A stretch of 13,125 nt of DNA from CAINVV01 sp964528535 (GTDB lineage: Bacteria > Bacteroidota > Bacteroidia > Bacteroidales > Prolixibacteraceae). Each line of letters opens with the position of its first letter. Positions within the stretch are counted from its first letter, which is position 1. The stretch is from the NCBI GenBank assembly GCA_964528535.1, contig CAZGSQ010000109.1, forward strand, positions 1-13,125, written 5' to 3'. A program made the position numbers and the translations under genes. Shown piece after piece: positions 1 through 7,092 of this stretch. The notes under the pieces were generated by a model. It did not search any database. It had not been told where the DNA came from and saw only the letters and a list, made by a program, of their open reading frames with translations.

Positions 1-64
1 AGGATTTGAACCTGCGGCCTCGTCGTCCCGAACGACGCGCGCTACCAAGCTGCGCTACACCCCG
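1..64 (-). tRNA. tRNA-Pro (anticodon CGG), 3' end cut by window edge
   Basis: Read on the minus strand, the gene begins CGGGGTGTAGCGCAG at 64 and contains a D arm (AGCTTGGTAGC). The anticodon stem CGTCG/CGACG encloses loop TTCGGGA, whose middle bases give anticodon CGG. The T loop begins with GGTTCAAATCC. This closely resembles the known bacterial tRNA-Pro(CGG) pattern. The last part of the T stem, the 3' acceptor strand (expected to pair with CGGGGTG) and any CCA lie beyond position 1. The gene decodes CCG proline codons. A good promoter lies just upstream, so it is probably transcribed on its own or as the first gene of a leftward unit. Confidence 0.95.
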
Positions 65-77
65 ATTTGAATGAAAG

Positions 78-108
78 CAAATGTACAATCTTTTGGAAAG
101 ATGGCAAA
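78..108 (-). promoter_or_regulatory. Bacteroidota-type promoter for tRNA-Pro
   Basis: On the minus strand, TTTG (108-105) is followed after 19 bases by TACATTTG (85-78). This is an exact fit to the Bacteroidota -33/-7 consensus TTTG-N19-21-TAnnTTTG. The predicted start of transcription, around 70-74, lies a few bases before the mature tRNA 5' end at 64. Confidence 0.75.
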
Positions 109-227
109 TTGTCGAGGAGATATTGTTTGCAGTTGCTTTTCACCAAAATATTGAGAATCGTCATAGATAAAGGGTTTGATAATGCTGAAATTGCACTCCG
201 TAATTCGAACTTAAACAGATCCATCCC

Positions 228-1733
228 ATGAGAGAACTTGAAATTGTACTCAACCCCAATAAACTCGTCAAGTACCTGCGTAAACCCGCTTCTGAGTTTA
301 ACCGGCACGATATCATCCGTTACATCGAGGAGAACAACATCGAAATGGTTAATTTTCGCTATGCTGGCGAAGATGGTAAATTAAAGACCCTCAATTTCGT
401 GGTAACCAGCAAGGATTATCTCGAATCTATCCTGGCCACCGGTGAAAGAGTCGACGGCTCCAGCCTATTCTCCTACATTGAGGCCTGCTCAAGCGATCTG
501 TATGTCATCCCCAAGTTCAGAACGGCCTATGTCAACCCGTTTGCCGAAGTTCCTACACTCGATCTTCTTTGTTCGTTCTACACCAAGGAAGGAAAACCTC
601 TCGAGAGTGCTCCAGAATACATTCTTAGAAAAGCCAATACAGAATTCAGACGAGCCACCGGACTCACTTTCAAGGCAATGGGAGAGCTCGAATTTTATGT
701 AGTCAGTGAAGTGGATGAAAATTATCCTGCTGTTGATCAAAAAGGATACCACAATTCTACTCCATTCTCGAAATGGGAACATTTGCGCACCGAAGCGATG
801 AACCTCATTGCTCAAACGGGTGGCAAAATCAAATATGGCCACTCGGAGGTTGGAAATTTTACAACTGATTCCCATTATTACGAACAGCATGAGATCGAAT
901 TTCAACCTGTCGAACCCGAAGAGGCCGTGGAACAGTTGTTGATCGCCAAATGGATTTTGCGGATGCTTGGTCAACAATATGGTGTCAATGTCAGCTTTAC
1001 CCCTAAGATAACGGTTGGAAAGGCTGGCAGCGGACTGCACATTCACATGATGGTCGAAAAAGATGGTGTCAATTGCATGGTAGATGAAAAGAACATCAGT
1101 AATACTGCCCGAAAAATCATGGTGGGAGTGCTCGAAAAGGCATCCTCTCTGACGGCCTTCGGAAATACGATTCCCCTCTCCTACCTCAGGTTGGTGCCCC
1201 ATCAGGAAGCTCCAACCAACATCTGCTGGGGCGACACCAACCGATCGGCCCTGGTTCGGGTGCCACTCGGCTGGATCGCCAAGACGCACATGATCAAGGA
1301 TGCTAATCCACACGAACGGTATGACGTTCCCTACATTCCTGGTAAGCAAACCGTAGAATTTCGTGCCCCGGATGGTTCAGCCGATCTTTATCACCTGATG
1401 GCCGGTTTGATTATGGCGGCACAGCATGGTCTGGAGCTGCCGGATGCTCTTGCCAGAGCCAAACAACTTTATGTGGGAGTCAACATCTTCAGCGAGGAGA
1501 ACAAAGCCACGGCTGAAAAACTGAAACACCTGCCCGAATCCTGTTGGAGTTCTGCCGAATGTCTCGAGATCGACAGGGCCTTTTATGAACAGAAAAATAT
1601 TTTCCCAAAGGGTACCATCGAAAGGTTTATCAGACACCTGAAATCATTCGAAGACAGCCATCTCAGCGAACAACTTTACGGCAAAAAAGAGGAGATAAAC
1701 AAGATTGTGGAAGCTTACCTTCATTGTATGTAA
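228..1733 (+). CDS. glnA: Glutamine synthetase (type I-like, about 500 aa)
   Basis: The 501-aa protein makes glutamine from glutamate, ammonia and ATP in the cytoplasm and is the entry point of ammonia assimilation. Seen in sequence: an N-terminal beta-grasp region with VDGSS (75-79), then the catalytic domain with GELEF (152-156) and EIEF (222-225) carrying metal-binding glutamates. GSGLHIHM (267-274), NRSALVRVP (338-346) and VEFRAPDGSADLY (376-388) are the ATP/glutamate-site signatures. The length exceeds that of classical enteric GSI (about 470 aa). I see no NLYDLP-like tyrosine motif in the C-terminal third, so regulation by adenylylation is unlikely (inference). The ATG at 228 is preceded by no Shine-Dalgarno, as is normal for Bacteroidota. 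No convincing promoter was found in 110-227. It stands alone, with neither an amt nor a glnB gene beside it. A glutamine synthetase-like ligase acting on another amine cannot be excluded. Confidence 0.9.
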   Translation: MRELEIVLNPNKLVKYLRKPASEFNRHDIIRYIEENNIEMVNFRYAGEDGKLKTLNFVVTSKDYLESILATGERVDGSSLFSYIEACSSDLYVIPKFRTAYVNPFAEVPTLDLLCSFYTKEGKPLESAPEYILRKANTEFRRATGLTFKAMGELEFYVVSEVDENYPAVDQKGYHNSTPFSKWEHLRTEAMNLIAQTGGKIKYGHSEVGNFTTDSHYYEQHEIEFQPVEPEEAVEQLLIAKWILRMLGQQYGVNVSFTPKITVGKAGSGLHIHMMVEKDGVNCMVDEKNISNTARKIMVGVLEKASSLTAFGNTIPLSYLRLVPHQEAPTNICWGDTNRSALVRVPLGWIAKTHMIKDANPHERYDVPYIPGKQTVEFRAPDGSADLYHLMAGLIMAAQHGLELPDALARAKQLYVGVNIFSEENKATAEKLKHLPESCWSSAECLEIDRAFYEQKNIFPKGTIERFIRHLKSFEDSHLSEQLYGKKEEINKIVEAYLHCM

Positions 1734-1747
1734 GATAGATTTTAGGG

Positions 1748-1778
1748 TTGACGGCGCTGCAATTGTATTTATCTTTTG
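1748..1778 (+). promoter_or_regulatory. Putative promoter of the GH43 gene
   Basis: TTG at 1748-1750 is followed after 19 bases by TATCTTTTG (1770-1778), which is the -7 consensus TAnnTTTG with one extra T. It lies 55-85 bp upstream of the preferred ATG at 1833. It overlaps the alternative TTG start at 1776, arguing against that longer reading frame. Confidence 0.5.
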
Positions 1779-1832
1779 GATGGGAGCCGATTTCTGCGTA
1801 GATTGGTCTCTGAAATTCAAAAAATCGCTCCA

Positions 1833-3545
1833 ATGAACATTTCTAAATCTATCTTAACAGGATTTTTGCTACTTGCCTTCAGTAGCGCCTCCCTTGCTCA
1901 AAAGCAAGTCAATATTTCTACTGAAAAGAATGACATCTCCAAAGTCTGGGTCGCTGATCAAGGCGATGGAACCTACAAAAACCCAATCCTGCACGCCGAC
2001 TATTCTGATCCCGATGCCATCAGGGTTGGCGACGATTTTTACATGACTGCATCAAGCTTCAACCACGTTCCGGGACTGCCAATCCTGCATTCGAAAGATT
2101 TGGTCAATTGGACTGTTGTGGCCTATGTATTTGGGCAACAGCCACCCTACGAGAGATTCAACTCGGTTCAGCATGGTGGCGGTGTTTGGGCTCCTGCCAT
2201 CAGGTACCACAAGGGTGAATTTTTTATCTATTATCCCGATCCGGATGAAGGGATTTATATGGTCAAATCAAAGTTTGCTACTGGTCCCTGGAGTACACCA
2301 CTGCTTGTAAAAAAGGCCAAAGGCTGGATTGATCCTTGTCCATTCTGGGATACAGATGGGAAGGCGTACCTGGTCAATGCCCTGGCCGGAAGCAGGGCCG
2401 GAATTAAGAGCACCCTGATAATCAATCGCATGAATGAAGACGGAACCTCACTGCTTGACAATGGTGTGATGGTTTTTGATGGTCATGCCAAACATCCAAC
2501 CATCGAAGGACCTAAAATGTACAGCAGAAATGGGTTTTATTACCTGCTTGCTCCGGCTGGTGGGGTAGGAAAAGGATGGCAATTGGCGCTGCGAAGCAAG
2601 AACATTTATGGTCCATATGAGGAAAAAATTGTTCTCGAACAGGGAACCTCCACCACCAATGGACCCCACCAGGGTGCCCTTGTGGATACCCAGTCGGGAG
2701 AGAGTTGGTTCATCCATTTTCAGGACAAGGATGCCTATGGCAGGATCGCACACCTTGAGCCGGTTACATGGGTAAATGACTGGCCTGTCATGGGTGTCGA
2801 CACGGATGGGAATGGTGTTGGTGAACCTGTTCTGACCTGCAAAAAGCCAAATGTAGGCAAGACCTATCCGATTGCTACCCCGCTTGAATCAGACGAATTC
2901 AACGACAACAAGCTTGGAATCCAATGGCAATGGGAGGCCAATCCGCAAGCCAATTTCTGCTTCCCGGCAGGCAATGGTTACGGCTTTTTGAGGTTGTATT
3001 GCGTTCCGGTGCCTGACAGTATGAGAAATTTCTGGAGTGTGCCCAATTTGCTGACGCAGAAGTTCCCTGCACCAAATTTTACAGCTACGACGAAATTTAC
3101 ATTCACGGCAAACAGCGTTGACGAAGAGGCCGGACTAATCATTACCGGTTTGGATTATGCCTACCTCTCCCTGAGAAAAACTGCACCTGGATTTACCATA
3201 GGATTAAGCAGATGCAAGGATGCCGAAAAGGGAAAACCCGAACAAAGAACGGAAGAATTGTTGGTGAGCGGTAGTACCGTTTTCCTCAGGGTTCAGGTTC
3301 GAAATATCAGTCCACTTTCGCCGGATTTCGTCAAATACAAAAATAGCGACAACAGTCCCAATGGGAACGCTTTGTGCACTTTTGGTTTCAGCCAGGATGG
3401 AATAAATTTCCAGCCCGTAGGTGAACCATTTTCGGCAAAAAAAGGCAAGTGGGTTGGCGCAAAAGTCGGCATCTTTGCCATTCGAAAAGGAAAAATTTCA
3501 GAAATGGGCTATGCTGATTTTGATTGGTTCAGAATCGACAAATAG
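1833..3545 (+). CDS. Secreted glycoside hydrolase family 43 (beta-xylosidase / arabinofuranosidase type)
   Basis: The 570-aa exported enzyme probably removes xylose or arabinose units from hemicellulose. The ATG at 1833 was chosen because it gives a signal peptide (MNISKSILTG then a hydrophobic run, ending SLAQ). An upstream TTG would add 19 residues and falls inside the promoter. The GH43 five-bladed propeller covers about residues 45-325. The catalytic base is D59 in YSDPD, the pKa-setting aspartate D167 in WIDPCPF and the general acid E225 in TIEGPKMY, assigned by family pattern. The segment from about 350 onward looks like the concanavalin A-like beta-sandwich commonly found behind GH43 xylosidases (contains ESDEFN, and W/F-rich strands). 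No SusC/SusD, regulator or second hydrolase is adjacent, so it is not in a visible polysaccharide utilisation locus. The exact substrate cannot be read from sequence alone. Confidence 0.9.
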   Translation: MNISKSILTGFLLLAFSSASLAQKQVNISTEKNDISKVWVADQGDGTYKNPILHADYSDPDAIRVGDDFYMTASSFNHVPGLPILHSKDLVNWTVVAYVFGQQPPYERFNSVQHGGGVWAPAIRYHKGEFFIYYPDPDEGIYMVKSKFATGPWSTPLLVKKAKGWIDPCPFWDTDGKAYLVNALAGSRAGIKSTLIINRMNEDGTSLLDNGVMVFDGHAKHPTIEGPKMYSRNGFYYLLAPAGGVGKGWQLALRSKNIYGPYEEKIVLEQGTSTTNGPHQGALVDTQSGESWFIHFQDKDAYGRIAHLEPVTWVNDWPVMGVDTDGNGVGEPVLTCKKPNVGKTYPIATPLESDEFNDNKLGIQWQWEANPQANFCFPAGNGYGFLRLYCVPVPDSMRNFWSVPNLLTQKFPAPNFTATTKFTFTANSVDEEAGLIITGLDYAYLSLRKTAPGFTIGLSRCKDAEKGKPEQRTEELLVSGSTVFLRVQVRNISPLSPDFVKYKNSDNSPNGNALCTFGFSQDGINFQPVGEPFSAKKGKWVGAKVGIFAIRKGKISEMGYADFDWFRIDK

Positions 3546-3574
3546 CTCGATGGTAACATTTGGCAGCCCTCAAG

Positions 3575-3582
3575 TACATTTG
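3575..3582 (+). promoter_or_regulatory. Candidate -7 box ahead of the DUF6364-PIN pair
   Basis: TACATTTG matches TAnnTTTG exactly, 64 bp before the antitoxin ATG. No clear TTG element is seen 19-21 bp upstream. An alternative, TTG (3605-3607) then TAATATTTG (3626-3634, one extra base in the spacer), lies closer to the gene. Only one of these, or neither, may be used. Confidence 0.3.
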
Positions 3583-3646
3583 GTAAAAAAATACAGTGGC
3601 ATTTTTGCTTGTTACGTATAATATTTAATATTTGACGTAAAAACAA

Positions 3647-3898
3647 ATGGAAACTAAATTGACCCTCTATTTCGATCAGGATGTTATTGAAAAGGCCAAG
3701 GAATTTGCAGCAGCCAACAACACCAGCCTTTCACGTCTGACAGAATTTCTTTACCGTCAAATTACTTCCGGAAACTACAAAACCATCGAAGATTTTCCGG
3801 TTTCGGAATGGGTCAATCAGGTTGCAGAAGGGGAAGCCGTACACAAAAGACGCTCCCGAAAAGGGCTGAAGGACGAATATTTCAATCACTCCAGATGA
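3647..3898 (+). CDS. DUF6364-type antitoxin (ribbon-helix-helix-like)
   Basis: The 83-aa protein starts METKLTLYFDQDVIEKAKEF. It has a short beta strand, then two predicted helices around NNTSLSRLTEFLYRQI (25-40), the layout of ribbon-helix-helix DNA-binding antitoxins, closest to the DUF6364 family as I recall it. The charged tail (KRRSRKGLKDEYFNHSR) would be the part that binds and blocks the toxin. It overlaps the PIN gene by the ATGA tetranucleotide, which implies translational coupling. The expected role is to neutralise the PIN nuclease and to repress its own promoter as a complex (family knowledge; not shown here). Confidence 0.8.
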   Translation: METKLTLYFDQDVIEKAKEFAAANNTSLSRLTEFLYRQITSGNYKTIEDFPVSEWVNQVAEGEAVHKRRSRKGLKDEYFNHSR

Positions 3899-4317
3899 AA
3901 CTTTTCGTCGATGTCAACCTGCTTGTTGCAACATTGAACAAGGAGTACCCCCTCTTTACCTGGTCGTCTCGTCTGTTGAGTCTTCAAGGAAAAGAGAATA
4001 TTTCTCTTTTCACCTCTCCGCTCTGTCTGGCCATCGCTTTCTATTTTTCAAGCAAGAAGGGCGGGGAGAAAATTGCCAAAGAAAAAATAGACCTACTGCT
4101 TCAGCACATTGGCATCACCTGCATGGATGAGCAGACTGCCCTCCAATCCATCAGAAACACGAAAATTCATGATTTTGATGATGGCATGGAGTATTATTCG
4201 GCCCTCCGGCAGAAGTGTGATTGCATCGTAACCGAGAACCAAGAGGGTTTTTACCACAGCGAAATAGAAGTGATTGGATGTGAGGCATTTTTATTAAAAC
4301 TTGGCAGAATCAGATAA
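3895..4317 (+). CDS. PIN-domain protein, putative toxin with altered active site
   Basis: The 140-aa protein begins MKLFVDVNLLV. The ATG at 3895 was chosen because it overlaps the antitoxin stop and places the PIN start motif at residues 5-9. A longer frame from 3808 would overlap the antitoxin gene. PIN nucleases cut RNA with a cluster of acidic residues. D6 and N8 (motif 1; usual DTN is DVN here) and DFDDGMEY (93-100, D96 as the expected acid) are visible. The last motif, normally TRNxxDF, reads TENQEGF (113-119), so its aspartate is replaced by glycine, with E117 next to it. This may weaken or remove RNase activity. The partner is the DUF6364 protein just upstream. Confidence 0.8.
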   Translation: MKLFVDVNLLVATLNKEYPLFTWSSRLLSLQGKENISLFTSPLCLAIAFYFSSKKGGEKIAKEKIDLLLQHIGITCMDEQTALQSIRNTKIHDFDDGMEYYSALRQKCDCIVTENQEGFYHSEIEVIGCEAFLLKLGRIR

Positions 4318-4402
4318 AAATAGAAATGATTGGTATTTGCTTGGCCTTAAACTGATCACGTGTAATGGTATGTGCACAAATCTGAAGTCTCACCTTGAGA
4401 GG

Positions 4403-4431
4403 TTTAGATATTTGAATATCAATTATCTAAA
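4403..4431. repeat. Inverted repeat downstream of the PIN gene
   Basis: TTTAGATA (4403-4410) and TATCTAAA (4424-4431) form an 8-bp perfect inverted repeat with a 13-base spacer. No T run follows, so it is not an obvious intrinsic terminator. It lies between the PIN gene and the 3' end of the convergent minus-strand gene, where it could still end transcripts or shield RNA 3' ends. Confidence 0.4.
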
Positions 4432-4483
4432 TGGTGCATTTTGCTTCTCGTAACAACTGGCAGGCAATTCCGGAAACTCTTTT

Positions 4484-5014
4484 TCAGACCTCGTTGGGGC
4501 GCTTAAAATAGCCCGATTCTTCCCTGGGCAGGAGTTCCCCTGAAAAGCGGGTAGAACCTGTCTGCCCCGGAGTCATGATGACTTCGGCGTTATTATCACC
4601 CTTTCTCACAAAAATCTCTACTTTCGACGCCATGTAAAAACCCCTGACCTGCATGGAAATATATATATTCCCTTTTTTGTCGATGGTCTTGTTATAATCA
4701 GATACCTTCACTTTGTTGGTAAATTGATTTGAGGCGATAATACCCTGGATGAAAACAAAATCCTTTTCACAGGAGAGGAAATTGGTCAGGTCCCGATTGA
4801 TTTTATAGGTAGTGCCTACCATATCGACAAAAATGACAAAGTCCTTCGCCTCAATGGCAACCAATGCCTTCTCAAACTTTGCCTGCTTCGCCACAATTTC
4901 CGCTTCCATTTTTGCTTTTGCGGCAGCTTGCTTTTCTACCCTTTTGTCCTGGCCCAACGAAACTACTGATAGGATAACCGTGATTCCAATTGGCAATAAT
5001 ATTTTTTTGATCAT
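4484..5014 (-). CDS. Small exported protein, DUF4251-like
   Basis: The 176-aa protein has a signal peptide (MIKKILLPIG then a hydrophobic stretch, ending VVSLGQ) without a lipobox cysteine. It therefore likely acts in the periplasm. The start at 5014 was preferred over one eight codons upstream because it gives a normal signal peptide. A lysine/alanine-rich helical stretch (KQAAAKAKMEAEIVAKQAKF) precedes a beta-rich domain from about residue 55. Its pattern (KGNIYISMQVRG, a G-D-N-A-x-V repeat, then FSGELLP) recalls DUF4251 proteins of Bacteroidota, whose function is unknown. The family call is from memory of the pattern and moderate only. It is the downstream neighbour of the CPBP gene on the same strand, separated by 261 bp, so it is probably transcribed separately. 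Confidence 0.7.
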   Translation of the reverse strand: MIKKILLPIGITVILSVVSLGQDKRVEKQAAAKAKMEAEIVAKQAKFEKALVAIEAKDFVIFVDMVGTTYKINRDLTNFLSCEKDFVFIQGIIASNQFTNKVKVSDYNKTIDKKGNIYISMQVRGFYMASKVEIFVRKGDNNAEVIMTPGQTGSTRFSGELLPREESGYFKRPNEV

Positions 5015-5275
5015 TTGATTCCTGGATGAAGCATACATCAGTAAATTGTCAAAGAAGTAAAATCACTGTTGGTTTAATTTTCAACTCTTGAAGACGAAAT
5101 TACATAAAATTCAAGCAAATAATGCTATGGAGCTTTTGGTCTTGGCGGGCAAAAAGGGATAGAAAAATTATCAGAATTTCGTATTCGAATAATTTGATTT
5201 TTAAAGGTAGTATGGAACTCCATGTTGATGAAATTATTTTCATTTTCATAGATGTTGTGAAGCAACATGTTCGTT

Positions 5276-6091
5276 TCATTTTAATCCCCTTTTGGAGTTA
5301 ACATACCAGATAAGAAACATCCCAAAGGAAAGAAGGGACAAGTTAACCACATAATTTTGAAATTTTTCCGGTTGCAACCAACCAAGATTCTCATACACTT
5401 CATGGTAATAAACAGATAAAAAAATCATTCCATTGTGCAGTGCATGGGTAAAAATGGCCGCCAGCAGTGACCCAGTCTGCATCCTCACAAAACCGAGCAG
5501 CAGTCCAAGTAAAAAGGTAGGACCCAGCTGCCAGGGATTTAGGTGGAATAGCGAAAAAAGCAAGGCGGAAAGGAAAATGGCCCAAAAGGCAGGATAGATT
5601 TTACGAAATCCCGAGAAGATAATGCCCCTGAATATCAACTCTTCCACGACTGGTGCAATAACAACCACCCTCAGAACTCCTCCCCAAATTCCATGATCTG
5701 ACTCAAAGAGTCGCTTAAAAAGCTCCATAAACCAGCCTGGTGGGGGAAGAAGCAGGTCAACCTGCATCGAAATTTCATTCATAAAGAACTGGAGCGACAC
5801 CAAGCAGAGTAATATGATCGGAAGAAGAGGCCAATAAAAAAGTTTCATGGGAAAGATTTCCCGGTAGGGCAAACCGGAAAAACGGAAACCCAGGAAAAGG
5901 ATGACAAAAGTGGTCAGGAAAAATACCGGTAATTTAAGCAGAGGTTCTTGTAACCAATCTGTTCCATGCTGGTAGTCGTAGAGTGCCAAAGGAAAATCGA
6001 TCAATGTCTGCATGAAAGTATAGAGGACAATCAGATTGACAGCTTGCCAAAAGGTAGGGTAATATTTTATTTTCGAGTTGTCCACGGGCAA
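5276..6091 (-). CDS. CPBP family intramembrane metalloprotease
   Basis: The 271-aa integral membrane protein has roughly seven or eight hydrophobic segments. The family (CAAX protease / Rce1-like, Pfam ABI) uses a glutamate/histidine-ligated metal. The motifs are present and intact: EELIFR (E150, E151, R155), FSLFH (179-183, H183) and HALHN (H216, N220). In eukaryotes relatives trim prenylated proteins. Bacterial members have varied or unknown substrates, including bacteriocin self-immunity, so no specific substrate is assigned. No bacteriocin-like gene is seen nearby. The start at 6091 gives a short polar N-terminus before the first membrane segment. It is divergent from rpmB, with which it shares a 262-bp intergenic region. 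Confidence 0.88.
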   Translation of the reverse strand: MPVDNSKIKYYPTFWQAVNLIVLYTFMQTLIDFPLALYDYQHGTDWLQEPLLKLPVFFLTTFVILFLGFRFSGLPYREIFPMKLFYWPLLPIILLCLVSLQFFMNEISMQVDLLLPPPGWFMELFKRLFESDHGIWGGVLRVVVIAPVVEELIFRGIIFSGFRKIYPAFWAIFLSALLFSLFHLNPWQLGPTFLLGLLLGFVRMQTGSLLAAIFTHALHNGMIFLSVYYHEVYENLGWLQPEKFQNYVVNLSLLSFGMFLIWYVNSKRGLK

Positions 6092-6210
6092 TGGTTAAAT
6101 TAAAATTATCGCATCTCAAAGAGTTCCTGAACTAAAATCCTCTTTCAAACTTGGAACGAAACTGCAAGGGTCTATCTGACAAACATGGTCTTTTACGGAA
6201 TAATGCCATT

Positions 6211-6242
6211 CAAAAGTACTATAAAAGTGAATTATTTTCGAA
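6211..6242 (-). promoter_or_regulatory. Putative promoter of the CPBP protease gene
   Basis: On the minus strand, TTCG (6242-6239, one mismatch to TTTG) is followed after 20 bases by TACTTTTG (6218-6211), an exact -7 box. It would give a leader of a little over 100 nt before the start at 6091. Confidence 0.4.
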
Positions 6243-6275
6243 GCAAAAAATCTCGGAATAATTTATTTACCTATG

Positions 6276-6307
6276 TTTGATAATTCAAACAAAAAGTAGT
6301 TACTTTG
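6276..6307 (+). promoter_or_regulatory. Putative promoter of the rpmB-rpmG-DUF4295 operon
   Basis: TTTG (6276-6279) is followed after 20 bases by TTACTTTG (6300-6307), close to the -7 consensus, placing transcription start about 40 bp before rpmB. An alternative exact -7 box, TATGTTTG, occupies 6272-6279 but lacks a TTG at the right distance upstream. Confidence 0.5.
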
Positions 6308-6353
6308 CACACTGTTTAAAAAAAGTGGGACAGAAGTTTAAAAAATACGCGCA

Positions 6354-6596
6354 ATGTCTAGAGTTTGTCAGATTACAGGTAAAAAAGTGATGGTTGGGAA
6401 CAATGTTTCCCACTCAAAACGGAGAACCAAAAGAAAATTCATGGTGAACATTTTCACCAAGAGGTTTTATCTTCCGGAAGAAGACCGTTGGATCAAACTG
6501 AATGTATCAGCCGCTGGGTTGAGAACAATTAACAAAAACGGCCTGAATGTAACCTTGAAAGAGGCGAAAGCAAAAGGCTTCATTGAAACTTTTTAA
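6354..6596 (+). CDS. rpmB: 50S ribosomal protein bL28
   Basis: The 80-aa basic protein begins MSRVCQITGKK. It has the characteristic N-terminal CxxTGK, the NNVSHSKRRTKRKF stretch (16-29) and the C-terminal AGLRTINKNGL segment of bL28. Its length is normal. It has a single cysteine, so no CxxC zinc knuckle is present. It binds 23S rRNA near the E site of the large subunit. It is the first gene of a tight three-gene unit with rpmG (12-bp gap) and the DUF4295 gene. Confidence 0.97.
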   Translation: MSRVCQITGKKVMVGNNVSHSKRRTKRKFMVNIFTKRFYLPEEDRWIKLNVSAAGLRTINKNGLNVTLKEAKAKGFIETF

Positions 6597-6608
6597 TAGG
6601 ACTGAACA

Positions 6609-6791
6609 ATGGCAAAGAAAACCGGCAGACAGCAAATTATCATGGAATGCACCGAGCACAAGGCAAGCGGACTTCCAGGTACTTCCAGATATGTTACGAA
6701 GAAGAACCGGAAAAACACTCCGGAACGTCTTGAATTGAAGAAATACAATCCTATTTTGAAACGTGTCACCGTACACCGCGAAATAAAATAA
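6609..6791 (+). CDS. rpmG: 50S ribosomal protein bL33
   Basis: The 60-aa basic protein carries the bL33 signatures ECTEHK (13-18), GTSRYVTKKNRKNTPERLELKKYNP (in 24-48) and ends KRVTVHREIK. It is slightly longer than the E. coli form, as is usual in Bacteroidota. Only one cysteine is present, so this is the zinc-free type. It lies in the large subunit near the E site, next to bL28, consistent with the shared operon. Confidence 0.97.
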   Translation: MAKKTGRQQIIMECTEHKASGLPGTSRYVTKKNRKNTPERLELKKYNPILKRVTVHREIK

Positions 6792-6798
6792 TTGAGCT

Positions 6799-6954
6799 AT
6801 GGCAAAGAAAGTAGTTGCATCACTTCAGAAAGGTGCCGGAAAAGCATATTCCAAGGTCATCAGAATGGTTAAATCGGAAAAATCCGGTGCATATACATTT
6901 GTTGAGGAGATTGTTCCCAACGAACAGGTAAAAGAGTATTTTGCCCAAAAGTAG
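6799..6954 (+). CDS. DUF4295 protein, probable Bacteroidota-specific ribosomal protein
   Basis: The 51-aa lysine-rich protein begins MAKKVVASLQKGAGKAYSKV and ends VKEYFAQK, terminated by TAG at 6952-6954. The gene begins 7 bp after rpmG and is the last gene before an intrinsic terminator, so it belongs to the L28-L33 transcript. The size, basic composition and position fit DUF4295, a family confined to Bacteroidota. I recall that the Flavobacterium johnsoniae ribosome structure contained an extra large-subunit protein named bL38. This gene is a natural candidate for it, but I cannot confirm that identity here. Confidence 0.85.
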   Translation: MAKKVVASLQKGAGKAYSKVIRMVKSEKSGAYTFVEEIVPNEQVKEYFAQK

Positions 6955-6978
6955 TTGATACTTTAAGAAATTTAAAGT

Positions 6979-7016
6979 AAGCTTTCGTCAGGTTTGATGA
7001 GAGCTTTCTTTTTTTT
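6979..7016 (+). terminator. Intrinsic terminator of the rpmB-rpmG-DUF4295 operon
   Basis: AAGCTTTCGTCA (6979-6990) pairs with TGATGAGAGCTT (6995-7006) over 12 bp with two G-U pairs around the tetraloop GGTT. TCTTTTTTTT (7007-7016) follows. It lies 25 bp after the DUF4295 stop and inside the over-long ftsY reading frame, which supports the later ftsY start. Confidence 0.85.
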
Positions 7017-7092
7017 ACCTCAGCCGGATTTTCGTCCCGCTCCTTGCCAATTTTTTGTTGCTATCTTTATCATCTCCCTCATCAACTATACA

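Noticed and set aside
489..1349. Long minus-strand open frame (286 codons) opposite glutamine synthetase
   Set aside because: It lies wholly antisense to a well-supported gene and its translation shows no family features.
5039..5275. Search for a small gene or RNA between the DUF4251-like and CPBP genes
   Set aside because: Only very short open frames, no clear hairpin-plus-T terminator and no recognisable RNA. Appears to be plain AT-rich intergenic DNA.
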